A stretch of DNA of 64,000 nucleotides. Origin: Chloracidobacterium sp. Lineage in GTDB: Bacteria; Acidobacteriota; Blastocatellia; Chloracidobacteriales; Chloracidobacteriaceae. Position 1 is the stretch's first letter. The number at the start of each line of letters is the position of its first letter. The DNA lies in NCBI GenBank assembly GCA_025057975.1, contig JANWUV010000015.1:1-64000 (forward strand), in the 5' to 3' direction. The notes under the pieces are model-generated. The model was not told where the DNA came from, did no database searches, and saw only the letters and a list, made by a program, of their open reading frames with translations. The translations under genes were made by a program, and so were the position numbers. Below are positions 30,850-39,713 of this stretch, piece after piece.

Positions 30850-31920
30850 ATGTCAAATCCGCTTCCAGCGAGGGCTGAACCTGGGACGGCTGCTCTCGAC
30901 GACGCGCTGTACGAGCAGTACCTGCGGGCGTGCGATATGACCTACCGTGGAACAGTGGACTTGTTCGTTCTCAAGGCCGCATATGAACTTGGTTTGTTTA
31001 CCCTGTTGGCTGATGCGCCGCAGTCGGTGGAGGCGCTGGCCGCCGCCACCGGCGGCCGGCTGAATCGGTTGGTCAAGTTTACCGACATGCTCGTTGAAAT
31101 GGATTTGCTCGCCAAGGATGCCGAAGGACGGCTGGCGCTGACGCCCTTCGCACGCCAGTTTTTCCTCCCACCTCATTCGGGCAATCAAAACCTGACGATG
31201 GAGCCGTTTGTCCGCTACGCCGTCACGATTATGGAGCGGTATCACATTCACTTAGCCAAGGTCATCCGGGGCGAAATGGATTTTACGGCGCTGACGCCGT
31301 GGCCGCCCAAGACCCGCGAAGACAGCGCTTTTTATGAGGAAATCCACCGAAGCAACAACTACTTTGTGCGCGCTTTGTTGGTCGAGGAAGCCGATTTGGA
31401 GGGGGTTACGCATCTGGTGGATGTGGGCGGCGGCAACGGTGATATCGCCATCGCGCTGGCGAAGCGGTTTCCGAACATCGAGCGGATTACGCTCATCAAC
31501 TTGCCCTCGGCGCTTGACATCGTACGCGACAACGTCGCCGCCCATGGCCTCGCCGACCGCATCATCCCGGTGGCGCTCGACATGTACCGTGACCCATACC
31601 CGGCTTGCGACGCCGTTCTTTTTGCACGGATTCTCTATCCGTTCAATGCGCAGGTGTGCGGACTGCTACTGGGGAGGGCTGCTGCGGCGCTGCCGCCGGG
31701 TGGACGGGTTCTAATCGCCGATATGCTCCTGCGCGACGAGCGAGGGCTGGCGAACTACGATTATCTGGCGCATTTTCTGACCAGCGTTGGTGTGGACCCT
31801 GCCATGATGACCTTCAAGCGGCAGGACGAGTACTTTGATGTCTTTCAACAGCTTGGCTTCACCGACGCCCACAAGGTCGAGCGGCACGGCCACGTCCTAT
31901 ACCAAGCGCGCAAACGATGA
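30850..31920 (+). CDS. bchU: Bacteriochlorophyllide d C-20 methyltransferase BchU
   Basis: 356 residues from the ATG at 30850, behind AAAGGAG. It is an SAM-dependent methyltransferase of the O-methyltransferase fold, with an N-terminal dimerisation/winged-helix domain and a Rossmann SAM site (VDVGGGNGDIAIALAKRF). It agrees well with Chlorobium BchU as I remember it: the YPPVTRED-like WPPKTRED stretch, the FYEEIHRSN motif, LINLPSALDIV and a DAVLFARILYPFN segment. BchU methylates the C-20 position, turning the d-type into the c-type bacteriochlorophyll of chlorosomes. No other pigment gene lies next to it. The neighbour is the divergent 35-residue membrane peptide. Confidence 0.92.
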   Translation: MSNPLPARAEPGTAALDDALYEQYLRACDMTYRGTVDLFVLKAAYELGLFTLLADAPQSVEALAAATGGRLNRLVKFTDMLVEMDLLAKDAEGRLALTPFARQFFLPPHSGNQNLTMEPFVRYAVTIMERYHIHLAKVIRGEMDFTALTPWPPKTREDSAFYEEIHRSNNYFVRALLVEEADLEGVTHLVDVGGGNGDIAIALAKRFPNIERITLINLPSALDIVRDNVAAHGLADRIIPVALDMYRDPYPACDAVLFARILYPFNAQVCGLLLGRAAAALPPGGRVLIADMLLRDERGLANYDYLAHFLTSVGVDPAMMTFKRQDEYFDVFQQLGFTDAHKVERHGHVLYQARKR

Positions 31921-32103
31921 TTGGCGTTGGCGCGCAGCTTGATCGCTGGGTTGGGTCGAGAGCACCGTTGATTCGGAGAACAGCCCGTTTTAGGGAAGCA
32001 TTCGGCGGCATGGTTCGGCGTCGTCAGGTCTTGCCGTCGCCATAGTACCGGGTTAGGCTGAAAAGCGTACGTTTGGTAACTTTCGTCGTTTTGGGCGGCC
32101 GTC

Positions 32104-33351
32104 GTGCACGTCAGCCAATTTCTCTCGTTGGCCCGGCAACGCAGCGCTGAACTCCGTAAGGCGCTGGCGGCGCTGCCTTCGCAGTTTGTCCGGCATGAAG
32201 CGCGGACAAAAGAGCTACAGCAGCTTCGTGAAAAAAGCCTCGATGAGCTAACGCAGGTCAATCTCCCGTCTCTGGACCAGGCGACGCTTGCGACGGTTGA
32301 ACGCTACACTGGCTACGGTCGCTTTCGTGACCTCGACTTAGACGCCTACCTAAGGCGTGAACGCGACCGTCTGGCGCAACGTGCGGCGCAAATTCAAGCT
32401 GATCCGCGCTTCCTTCGCCGGCAGGAGCTGTTAGACCCAACAGCCGGCGAGTTGATCCTCAAGGCCAAGCAGGCGCGTGACGAACTGGCCATCATCGAGA
32501 GCGGTCTCCAACGCTACGAACAGGAGCCGGATTTCCTCAGCCTGTACCAGCGCGGCTACCGGACACCAGCTTACCGTCAGAGCGTGTTTACGCTCCAGTA
32601 CTACAAAGATTGGAAACGCGGCGATGAAATTACGGAGAAGTTTGGCTGTAAAGCGTTCTCCGAGGTTCGCGCCGCCTATGAAAACTTGTTGCGCGGGCGC
32701 GCCGCGTGCCGAAAGACTGTAGAAACGATTGAGGGTGAAATCCAAGACGTGCGGCGGCTGATCACCGAACTCAATGAGGCACAGCGCCGACTTGGGGACC
32801 TGCCGAAGTTCGTGCTGGAGGATTTCCGTCGCATGCTGCGCGAACATTTGGCGTTCGCCGACCGGGAGCAGCTGTTTCGGTGGGCGGGCGGCGACCGTGT
32901 GCGCGAATCGCTCATCAAGCGGCTTGACGGCGTGGAAAAGCAGTTGGTGTACACCAAAGCCATGGCCGAGCGGCGCATTGAAGAAGAACGCCGTTACTTG
33001 GCAGAGGAACTCGCCAAGTTGGATCGCAAGATCGCCAAATTTTCGCGTCCGAAGTACGCCGGGACGTACTTGGACCCTTATCAAGCTCAGGCGTGGTTGC
33101 GCGACCCGCGCGAGCGGTTGGTGGCGCGGCGTGAGCGGTTTTGGCGCGACTATGACCGCATAGCCTATTATGACCGGTATGACCGCTATGACTTCACCGC
33201 CGACTTGCTCTGGTGGGATGTTATGACCGACGGGCGGCTAGACGGCGATTTCATCCCCGAAGTTTATGAGTACCGGCAGACGCATCCGGGCTATGTGTAT
33301 CAGCGCCCAGAGCCGCCTTACCAGTATGAGTATCGGGTGGATGTGTCATGA
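32104..33351 (+). CDS. Long coiled-coil protein of unknown function
   Basis: 415 residues from a GTG start. It is mainly charged helix: long coiled-coil-like segments rich in Glu, Arg, Lys and Leu (about 10-50, 80-130, 190-235 and 270-320). The C-terminal 90 residues are rich in Tyr and Asp (YYDRYDRYDF, YQYEYRVDVS). No signal peptide or membrane helix. The final ATGA overlaps the start of the glycosyltransferase gene by 4 bases, so the two are probably made together. A structural or scaffold role in the following gene set is inference; I do not recognise the family. Confidence 0.72.
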   Translation: MHVSQFLSLARQRSAELRKALAALPSQFVRHEARTKELQQLREKSLDELTQVNLPSLDQATLATVERYTGYGRFRDLDLDAYLRRERDRLAQRAAQIQADPRFLRRQELLDPTAGELILKAKQARDELAIIESGLQRYEQEPDFLSLYQRGYRTPAYRQSVFTLQYYKDWKRGDEITEKFGCKAFSEVRAAYENLLRGRAACRKTVETIEGEIQDVRRLITELNEAQRRLGDLPKFVLEDFRRMLREHLAFADREQLFRWAGGDRVRESLIKRLDGVEKQLVYTKAMAERRIEEERRYLAEELAKLDRKIAKFSRPKYAGTYLDPYQAQAWLRDPRERLVARRERFWRDYDRIAYYDRYDRYDFTADLLWWDVMTDGRLDGDFIPEVYEYRQTHPGYVYQRPEPPYQYEYRVDVS

Positions 33352-35147
33352 CGCGGGGGCTGACCATCGTTGCATACGCCGTCAATGGCGCGGGCATCGG
33401 CCACCTGACGCGCGTTCTGGCCGTACTGCGTTGGATGCGGCGGCTGGCGTTGTGCGCCGGCCGGCGGCTGGACGCCTACGTGTTGACGACTTCCGAGGCC
33501 GGGCAACTGGCGCTGCGCGAGGGGTTTGCGACATTCAAGCTGCCGAGCAAGACGGTTGTCCGCGCGGCTGGGCTGCCGAAAGAGGACTATCTCCGTGTCG
33601 CCCGGCAGTGGGTGTGGCACAGCCTGGGCCTGCTCAACCCCGATCTGCTGCTGGTGGACACCTTTCCGGGCGGGACGTTCGGCGAGCTTGGCCCGGCGCT
33701 CGACCTACCGGCGCGCAAGGTGTTTGTGTCGCGGGCGGTCAAGGCTGGGTTTGACGCGGCGGGTTTCGCGGCGTGGCTGCCGTATTATGACCGCATTGTG
33801 ACGGTGGTAGAGCCGGGGGCGGCCCGACAAGCGACTGATAACGAAAGTTATTTTGCCGCTCCTCCGTCCGTCGCTTCGTCTAGTGGGGCGGAGCGAGATG
33901 AGGTAGCCGATTTCGGCAGTGACGCCTGCGGCATTGAACCAGATGCAGGGCTTGCCGGTTGGCAGGCGACAAACGGCGGCGCATTGTCGTCGGTGGCGGT
34001 CGCGCGGACGCGGTATGTGTCACCCATTCTGCTGCGTGAGCCGGAGGCCTGCCACGACCGGACAACGGCGCGGCGGCGGCTGGGTGTTCCCGACGACGCC
34101 TTTGCCCTGTGGCTGAGCGCAGGCGGCGGCGGCGACCCTGCCGCCGAACAGACCCTGATGGCACTCATTGACGCTTTTGAAGCAATGCCGGATGTGCATC
34201 TGGTTGTTGGCGCAGGGCCGCTCTACACCGGCGCGCCACGACGTGGGCCGCGCCTGACGTGGCTGACCGAGCCGCTGGCTGTCGAGGATTTCGCCGGTCT
34301 GGACGCCGCTGTGTCGGCCGCTGGTTTCAATACAACGTACGAGTTGCTAGCGATGGGTGTCCCGACGGCGTTGTTTGCGCAGGAGAAAATCGCCGACGAC
34401 CAGGCCGCCCGCGCAGCGCGCGCAGCGGCGGCCGGCGCGGCGCTGTGGTTGCCGGCTGGTGCAGATGGGCGACCGGACGCGGCGGCCTTGCGCGAAACGT
34501 TTGCCTGCCTGCGCGACGAAGCAACGCGGGTAAAGTTGGCGGCGCAAGCGCGGGCGTTTGTCCCGTTGGGGGGAGCGCGGCAGGCCGCCTGGTACGGGCT
34601 GCAACTGCTGCTCAAACATAAAGAACTACATGCGGCGGTAGCGCGCGCAACGCCGCGCCTGTGCCAATGGCTGGAACGGCAGAAGCTGGACGCCGAACAG
34701 TGCGCACGCTTGTGGGCGCTAACCGCCGCCATCACCGACGGCGACGACTTAGCTGAGCTTTTGGAGCAGCTGCCGGAAAGTTTCGGGCTGGAGGATTTCC
34801 TAAAGTTTGCCAGTCGGCTGCCGACACTGGCTGACGCTGCTGACCTTGAAGCTGCCTTTGCCTTGTGGGTAAGGCTGGCGGAGGCGTTGCGACCCTTTGG
34901 CGATGCACGGGGGCGCGTCGCATTTCTACAGCATCTGCCGTGGTCGCGGCGGGCGTCGCCGGATGATCAAGTGCGCGTCATCATCCGCTTCTTGGCGGCT
35001 GCAAGCGCGGCGGGCGAAAGCCTTTACCGGGCGTTAAGCGTGCTGGAACGCCATACGGCGGGGGCGGAAAGCGATCCCTGGCGCTGGCTGACGGCGGTTG
35101 AAGCCGCCGCGCGGGAGGTGAGCGATGGTTTACGAGCAGGCGCGTAA
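33348..35147 (+). CDS. GT-B (MurG/GT28-like) glycosyltransferase-like protein with a helical C-terminal domain
   Basis: 599 residues. The N-terminal domain has the glycine-rich acceptor loop NGAGIGHLTRVLAVLRWM. The C-terminal donor domain carries WLSAGGGGDPAAEQTL and the late AAVSAAGFNTTYELLAMGVPTALFAQEK segment, which is the sugar-nucleotide binding pattern of MurG and related UDP-sugar transferases. A variable acidic insert (about 165-215) separates the halves. About 190 further helical residues (410-599) are not part of a normal GT-B enzyme. It overlaps the coiled-coil gene by 4 bases and the first radical SAM gene by 23 bases. Donor and acceptor are unknown; it could instead be a binding protein built on this fold. 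Confidence 0.72.
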   Translation: MTRGLTIVAYAVNGAGIGHLTRVLAVLRWMRRLALCAGRRLDAYVLTTSEAGQLALREGFATFKLPSKTVVRAAGLPKEDYLRVARQWVWHSLGLLNPDLLLVDTFPGGTFGELGPALDLPARKVFVSRAVKAGFDAAGFAAWLPYYDRIVTVVEPGAARQATDNESYFAAPPSVASSSGAERDEVADFGSDACGIEPDAGLAGWQATNGGALSSVAVARTRYVSPILLREPEACHDRTTARRRLGVPDDAFALWLSAGGGGDPAAEQTLMALIDAFEAMPDVHLVVGAGPLYTGAPRRGPRLTWLTEPLAVEDFAGLDAAVSAAGFNTTYELLAMGVPTALFAQEKIADDQAARAARAAAAGAALWLPAGADGRPDAAALRETFACLRDEATRVKLAAQARAFVPLGGARQAAWYGLQLLLKHKELHAAVARATPRLCQWLERQKLDAEQCARLWALTAAITDGDDLAELLEQLPESFGLEDFLKFASRLPTLADAADLEAAFALWVRLAEALRPFGDARGRVAFLQHLPWSRRASPDDQVRVIIRFLAAASAAGESLYRALSVLERHTAGAESDPWRWLTAVEAAAREVSDGLRAGA

Positions 35148-36243
35148 GCGACGGTGGAAGGGGATTGCCGAAGGGCGAACGCTTGTCGGCCCGCAAACCG
35201 TCCACATTGACTTGGCTAACGGCTGCAACACCAACTGTACGACGTGCTGGGATCACTCGCCGCTGTTGACGACGCCGCGTTCAGCCGTTTGGAAGCGAAA
35301 GCTGTTTGATTTTGAGCGGTTTGTCGCGCTGGCGCAGGATTTGGCTGGGATGCAGTCAGTAGAGGCAGTGATTTTGTCGGGCATGGGCGATCCGTTCGTT
35401 AATCCGGCGATTTACGACATTATCGCCGAGTGTAAGCGGCATGGCTGGCATGTGACAGTGTTAACCAACGCACTGTTGGCTGACGCCGACCGCATTGCTG
35501 CGCTGGGTGTGGACGCCATGCTGGTATCGGTCAACGGCGTCACGCCGGCGTCCTACACGGCCTTTCATCCCAATCTGCGGGCGGAGGATTTTGAGCGGCT
35601 GAAGACGCTGCTGGCGCGGTGGCAGGTGCTGGGCGTGCCGGTCAAGCACGTCCAAGTCATCAACCGTGACACCGCGCCGGAGTTGGTTGAAATGGTTGAG
35701 TTTGCCGCGCGTTATGGCGCGCGTCATGTGACCTTCAAGTTGGCGAGTTTGGGCGGCGGGACAGAAGCCTGCGCCGTGACGGAAGCGCAGCGGGCGCAAT
35801 TGCAGAAATGGCTTGTGCCGGAGGCAAGGGCGGCGGCGGCGCGGCTGGGTGTGGCGACAAATCTTGATGTGTTTGCACGGCAGCTCGCGGCCGGCGGCCT
35901 AGCGACGACACCAATTGAGGAAGTTGGTTGTTTTATGGGTTGGCACTACGCGCGTGTTACGGTCGAGGGTGCGTTGCTGTATTGCTGCGCAACGACGCTT
36001 CAGGTCGGACATCTGGACTGGGGGCCGTTTTCGACCCAGTGGTTTGGAGCGTCGTGGGAAGCGCTACGGGCGCAGTTGATGGCTGGGACATACGCGCCTG
36101 CTTGTCAGCAGTGTGGGAAGTTCAATCAGAACGTCAAGCTGGCGGCGAAGGTCAGGGCGAAGCTCGGAGAAGCAGCGTATCTGGCGCTGACTGGGCGACG
36201 AGCATCTGATAACGAAGCAAAGAGAGAGCACCGACGGCTGTGA
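35125..36243 (+). CDS. Radical SAM protein with SPASM-like C-terminal cysteines (first of three)
   Basis: 372 residues. The radical SAM cluster motif is CxxxCxxC at Cys34, Cys38 and Cys41 (NGCNTNCTTCW). A LSGMGDPF segment takes the place of the usual GGEP motif. The C-terminal third has Cys in EVGCFMGWHYARV, a Cys pair in LLYCCATT and CQQC near 330, like the auxiliary iron-sulfur ligands of SPASM proteins. Such enzymes modify peptides or other macromolecules through a 5'-deoxyadenosyl radical. It overlaps the glycosyltransferase gene by 23 bases, which suggests a common substrate. No precursor peptide is fused or directly adjacent. Confidence 0.82.
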   Translation: MVYEQARKRRWKGIAEGRTLVGPQTVHIDLANGCNTNCTTCWDHSPLLTTPRSAVWKRKLFDFERFVALAQDLAGMQSVEAVILSGMGDPFVNPAIYDIIAECKRHGWHVTVLTNALLADADRIAALGVDAMLVSVNGVTPASYTAFHPNLRAEDFERLKTLLARWQVLGVPVKHVQVINRDTAPELVEMVEFAARYGARHVTFKLASLGGGTEACAVTEAQRAQLQKWLVPEARAAAARLGVATNLDVFARQLAAGGLATTPIEEVGCFMGWHYARVTVEGALLYCCATTLQVGHLDWGPFSTQWFGASWEALRAQLMAGTYAPACQQCGKFNQNVKLAAKVRAKLGEAAYLALTGRRASDNEAKREHRRL

Positions 36244-36503
36244 CGGGCGCGGATTTGGACGAAAGGCAGCGCCGCAACGCTGGCTTAGGGCCGGCAGCAG
36301 CGGTAGCCTCCAAGCTTGGTTGGCGGGCGACAGCCCGTAGGCTGGTTGGCGTACCGCAGGTCTGGAATACTGAACAGGCGCGCTCCACCCACTCTAAAAG
36401 CCTCGCGTAGCGGGTGACGCAATCCCGTCGGATAGAGTTGGAGACCTTCGTCCTTTTTCGAGGAGTTCGCCAAAGCAGTCGCTATTGTTTGGAGGAACTA
36501 GCC

Positions 36504-37376
36504 ATGCCGCCCCGACCGACGATTGAATGGCAAACCAACGGCGTCTGCAACTATGACTGTTCATACTGCATTCAGTCGCGCCAATACCGGCAGGGTCACC
36601 CGTCAGACGCCGATGTGGATCGTTTTCTGAGTTTTTTCGCTGCGCTGCCAGGTGTTTGGGAAATCAAGATGTCGGGCGGCGAGCCGTTCGCGTTTCGTGG
36701 TTTTATGACGCGCGTCATTCCGGGTCTGGCAAAGCTACAACATCGCGTGTCAGTGTTGACGAATTTTTCTGCGCCTTTGCCTGTCCTGCGCCGGTTTGTA
36801 GATTTGGTCGGCGACAAGCTGGAGGTGTTCTCGGCGAGTTTGCATTTGGAGTACGTCAAGGTGGGCGCGTTTGTCGCCAAAGCGCAAACCTTCCGGTCTT
36901 GGCTGCGACCGGAAACGGCGTTTGTCGTCAACAACGTCCTCGTGCCGGGAACGGTTGCCGAACTGGCGGCCGTCAGAGCGCAAGTCGAGGCCGCCGGGCT
37001 AAAGTACTTTCCGCAGGTCATGAAGACCAAGCGCGGCGTCTATGCTTACGACGCGGCGGAGGCGGTGCTTGTGAAGGCGCTGACCGGCGAGCGGCCGACA
37101 GCGCGCGAAGCAAACATCGCGCCGTCATACAGGGGGCGGCGCTGTTGGGCCGGCGCGGCCTACTTTGTCGTTGACCAGTTTGGTGACGCTTTTCGCTGTC
37201 GAACAGCTAAGCGGTACGGGGAGGGGTACTTGGGGAACGTTCTTGACGGGACGTTTCGCTTGGCGGACAGACCGGAAGTGTGTCGTTATGACATTTGCCC
37301 CTGCACCGTGCCGGCTAATCGGGGCATGATTGAAGGTCTTGATGAGCGTCATGAGGCAAAGCCGCCAAATGCTTGA
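36504..37376 (+). CDS. Radical SAM protein with auxiliary-cluster cysteines (second of three)
   Basis: 290 residues from the ATG at 36504, which has GGAGG 8 bases upstream. Cys15, Cys19 and Cys22 form CxxxCxxC (GVCNYDCSYCIQ); the SAM-binding motif is KMSGGEPF. The C-terminal part carries four to five more cysteines: RRCWAGA, FRC and the CRYDICPC group, which should hold a second iron-sulfur cluster. It is clearly a paralogue of the next gene: both share WEIK/WEVK-SGGEPF, TNFSA, VFSASLH, a CWAGA block, YLGN-LDGTF and a CTVP-RGM ending. The shared parts suggest that they act on the same or similar substrate. Confidence 0.85.
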   Translation: MPPRPTIEWQTNGVCNYDCSYCIQSRQYRQGHPSDADVDRFLSFFAALPGVWEIKMSGGEPFAFRGFMTRVIPGLAKLQHRVSVLTNFSAPLPVLRRFVDLVGDKLEVFSASLHLEYVKVGAFVAKAQTFRSWLRPETAFVVNNVLVPGTVAELAAVRAQVEAAGLKYFPQVMKTKRGVYAYDAAEAVLVKALTGERPTAREANIAPSYRGRRCWAGAAYFVVDQFGDAFRCRTAKRYGEGYLGNVLDGTFRLADRPEVCRYDICPCTVPANRGMIEGLDERHEAKPPNA

Positions 37377-38253
37377 GTCATCATCTGGAGAAGCGTCGGT
37401 AAGGTGGGAAGCGCCGCCGCGGCCGGCGGAAGGCGTCGTGATGTGGAACATCAACACGACGTGCAACTACCGGTGTTCCTACTGCACACAGCGGTTTCTG
37501 GACGACCGGACGCGCTGGGCGCGTGACACGCCGCGTTTTTTGGAGGGCTTTCGGCGGTTACCTGGACGGTGGGAAGTCAAAATTTCGGGCGGCGAGCCAT
37601 TTCTGCACCCGACGCTGTTGGAGGTTGTCGCGGCGTTGGCCGCGATGGGGCACTGGGTGAGTGTGGTGACGAACTTCTCAGCCTCAATAGAAAAGCTCGA
37701 TCAGTTTCTAGCGGCGGCGGGTGGGGCGCTGCGCGTGTTTTCAGCGAGCCTGCACCGTGAGTACGTGACGACGGAGGCGGAACTGACGGCGTTTATTGAG
37801 AAGGGGCGGCGGGTGACTGCGCAGTTGCCGCTGGGGGCGACGTTTAACGTGACCTGCGTAGCAACGCGGCGCAATTTGCCGGAGCTTCCGGCGTTGGCGC
37901 GACGGTTTGCGGCAGCAGGGATTCGTTTCAAAGTCCAGCCGGAAAAGCAGAACCGGGACGTGATTGATTACACGGAGGAAGAGCACGCCCAACTTTTGGC
38001 GCTTGGCGGACACAATGATTTGGGTGTGATTGCGCCGTCGTTTAAAGGGCGGCCGTGCTGGGCGGGCGCATACGCCTTTACGCTCGATGATCGCGGAGCG
38101 GCATGGCGGTGTTATCCGGCGCGGCGCTACCGGCGCGAGTATCTGGGAAACTTTCTGGACGGGACGTTTGCGCTCTATGACGCGGCGCGCCTGTGTCAAT
38201 ACGCTTACTGCAACTGCACCGTCCCGATTGAGCGGGGCATGCCAGCGCGGTAG
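37342..38253 (+). CDS. Radical SAM protein, paralogue of the preceding one (third of three)
   Basis: 303 residues from the ATG at 37342 (AAGG upstream); in-frame ATGs at 37354, 37372 and 37441 are alternatives. An N-terminal PPRP shared with the preceding protein favours one of the first three. Cys41, Cys45 and Cys48 form TTCNYRCSYCTQ; the SAM motif is KISGGEPF. The auxiliary cysteines follow the same pattern as in its neighbour (RPCWAGA, WRC, CQYAYCNC). It overlaps the second radical SAM gene by about 35 bases. Two tandem paralogues plus a third, more distant member are consistent with successive steps of one modification pathway. Confidence 0.85.
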   Translation: MSVMRQSRQMLESSSGEASVRWEAPPRPAEGVVMWNINTTCNYRCSYCTQRFLDDRTRWARDTPRFLEGFRRLPGRWEVKISGGEPFLHPTLLEVVAALAAMGHWVSVVTNFSASIEKLDQFLAAAGGALRVFSASLHREYVTTEAELTAFIEKGRRVTAQLPLGATFNVTCVATRRNLPELPALARRFAAAGIRFKVQPEKQNRDVIDYTEEEHAQLLALGGHNDLGVIAPSFKGRPCWAGAYAFTLDDRGAAWRCYPARRYRREYLGNFLDGTFALYDAARLCQYAYCNCTVPIERGMPAR

Positions 38254-38315
38254 GTCGGCTTTACGTTTGCCTGATTCTCGTCGGCGTCTAATTTTGGAAG
38301 GGGACCTTGGAATTT

Positions 38316-38777
38316 ATGAAGTTCAAGACGTTTCTGGCGTTGGTTATTGCTGGAGGCGTAGTGGCGTCGGCGCTGGTCGTCGGCTCCTGCGTATGGCTGC
38401 TTTCGACGGCCCGCTCACGCCGCCCGGCGGCGTCACAGCCGTCTCTCCCGTCGTCGCCGCAAGCGTCCCCCATCCCGGCTGACGAAAACGTCCTGCGTCC
38501 GGTGGATCGCGACCTGTTGGAAGCCTTGCGCCGTCCGGCGACGACTGACCGCATCAAGGATGCCTTTCCCAACCGGCCGTACAAGATCAGCCTCTATTGT
38601 GACACGCCTGGACAAGGATGGAATCGGGCGAAGATTGACCTCAACCGCAACAGCAAGTGGGATGAGAAGATCACCATCATCAACGGCGAGCCGGTCAAGC
38701 GGTTGGTGGCGTCGCGCGACGATGAAAACTACGACGTGGAATATCGCTGGCGCGGCGGGCGGTGGGTTTCCAAATAG
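38316..38777 (+). CDS. Membrane-anchored or lipoprotein-like protein of unknown function
   Basis: 153 residues from the ATG at 38316. The N-terminus is a signal-anchor (FLALVIAGGVVASALVVGSC), and VGSC could serve as a lipobox. A Pro/Ser/Ala linker of about 30 residues follows, then a compact C-terminal domain (about 65-153) with DLLEALRRPATTDRIKDAF, a FNRPYKISLYCD-like strand and the calcium-loop-like KIDLNRNSKWDEK. The domain looks periplasmic. It follows the third radical SAM gene by about 60 bases on the same strand and may belong to that set. Its function is not known to me. Confidence 0.68.
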   Translation: MKFKTFLALVIAGGVVASALVVGSCVWLLSTARSRRPAASQPSLPSSPQASPIPADENVLRPVDRDLLEALRRPATTDRIKDAFPNRPYKISLYCDTPGQGWNRAKIDLNRNSKWDEKITIINGEPVKRLVASRDDENYDVEYRWRGGRWVSK

Positions 38778-38788
38778 GCGTGCAGGGG

Positions 38789-39374
38789 TCAGTCCCAGAT
38801 GTTGGCTAGATCGAGTATAAAGCCGGGCAGTTCGGGGTCGGCGGCGAGGCGTGTGAGGTTTTTTTCGAACACTGACGCGGCGGTTTGGACGATAGACGAA
38901 GACCGTTCGCGTGTACGGGTCAATCAACCAGCCCAGCCGCGCGCCGTTGGCGAGGTATTCGCGCATTTTGGCGTGGAGTTCGTCGAGTGTATCGCTTGGG
39001 GGACGCAGTTCGACGACGAAATCGGGACACAGGGGCGGGAAGCCGTCGAGGTCGGCCGGGGACAGCGTCGCCAGCCGCTCGTGGGGTACCCAAGCGGCGT
39101 CTGGGGATCGGATAGCGCCATTGGGGAGTTTGAAGCCGGTCGAGGAATCCACGGCGACGCCTCTTCCATCCTGTTGAGACCAGTTGCCAAGTTGGCGTGA
39201 CAATTCTTGATTGCGGCGTCCTGTGTTCCAGCCGGTCGGGGGCATAACAATGAGTTTTCCGGTGGCATCGCGCTCGATGCGCAGGTCGGGATGAAGCCGT
39301 GTGAAGGCTGCAAACTGGGCGTCGTCAAAGCCGGCGGTGGGTTTAGGGAGGCGGTGGGGCGTTGGGGCGGACAT
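38789..39374 (-). pseudogene. Second Uma2 copy, frameshifted near its C-terminus
   Basis: From the ATG at 39374 the protein follows the intact Uma2 copy (26277-26870) through NRRVSVRK. A T-run in the shared GTGAGGTTT context has seven T here and six in the other copy. The frame therefore shifts and runs on antisense to the 38316-38777 gene, down to 38433. In the original frame the next bases still encode ELPGFILDLANIWD and a stop at 38791-38789, matching the end of the intact copy. So the ancestral gene is 38789-39374 and the break is one homopolymer base: a recent mutation, slippage, or a sequencing error. The catalytic core lies before the shift. Confidence 0.8.
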
Positions 39375-39713
39375 ATAGGCCTACTAGGTTGGCGGTTGAG
39401 CGGTGGTCACCCTTTCGCAATCATCTCGATCCAGACTTGACTGTTAAGTCCGCGTGCGTGGGGTCTTTTGAGTCATAGAGTGGTCGTATGCCACCAGGAG
39501 TCAGGTGCCGTCAGCCGGCGTTCCTCCGCCAGCCAGCGCTAGCGCATTGTCCGGTGCGGGCGGAAGTGGGGAACAGTCGTCGGGGGGATGTTTTGAGTCT
39601 GATAATAGTCGTTAAGTTTACCGGCAAGCTTGCCAACTGAAGGCAGCTACGGCATTGCCTGATAAGATGGAAACCGTGAGTTGGTACTTTTAAACGGCTC
39701 GGAGGTAACACGA
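39375..39713. other. Intergenic region between Uma2 copy 2 and the 72-aa protein
   Basis: About 340 bases. The first 30 contain a GGTTGGCGGTTGAGC stretch also found upstream of the other Uma2 copy (near 26874), so the duplicated segment extends past the gene start. The right end supplies the GGAGG ribosome site of the next gene. No RNA gene or other coding frame is supported. Confidence 0.4.
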
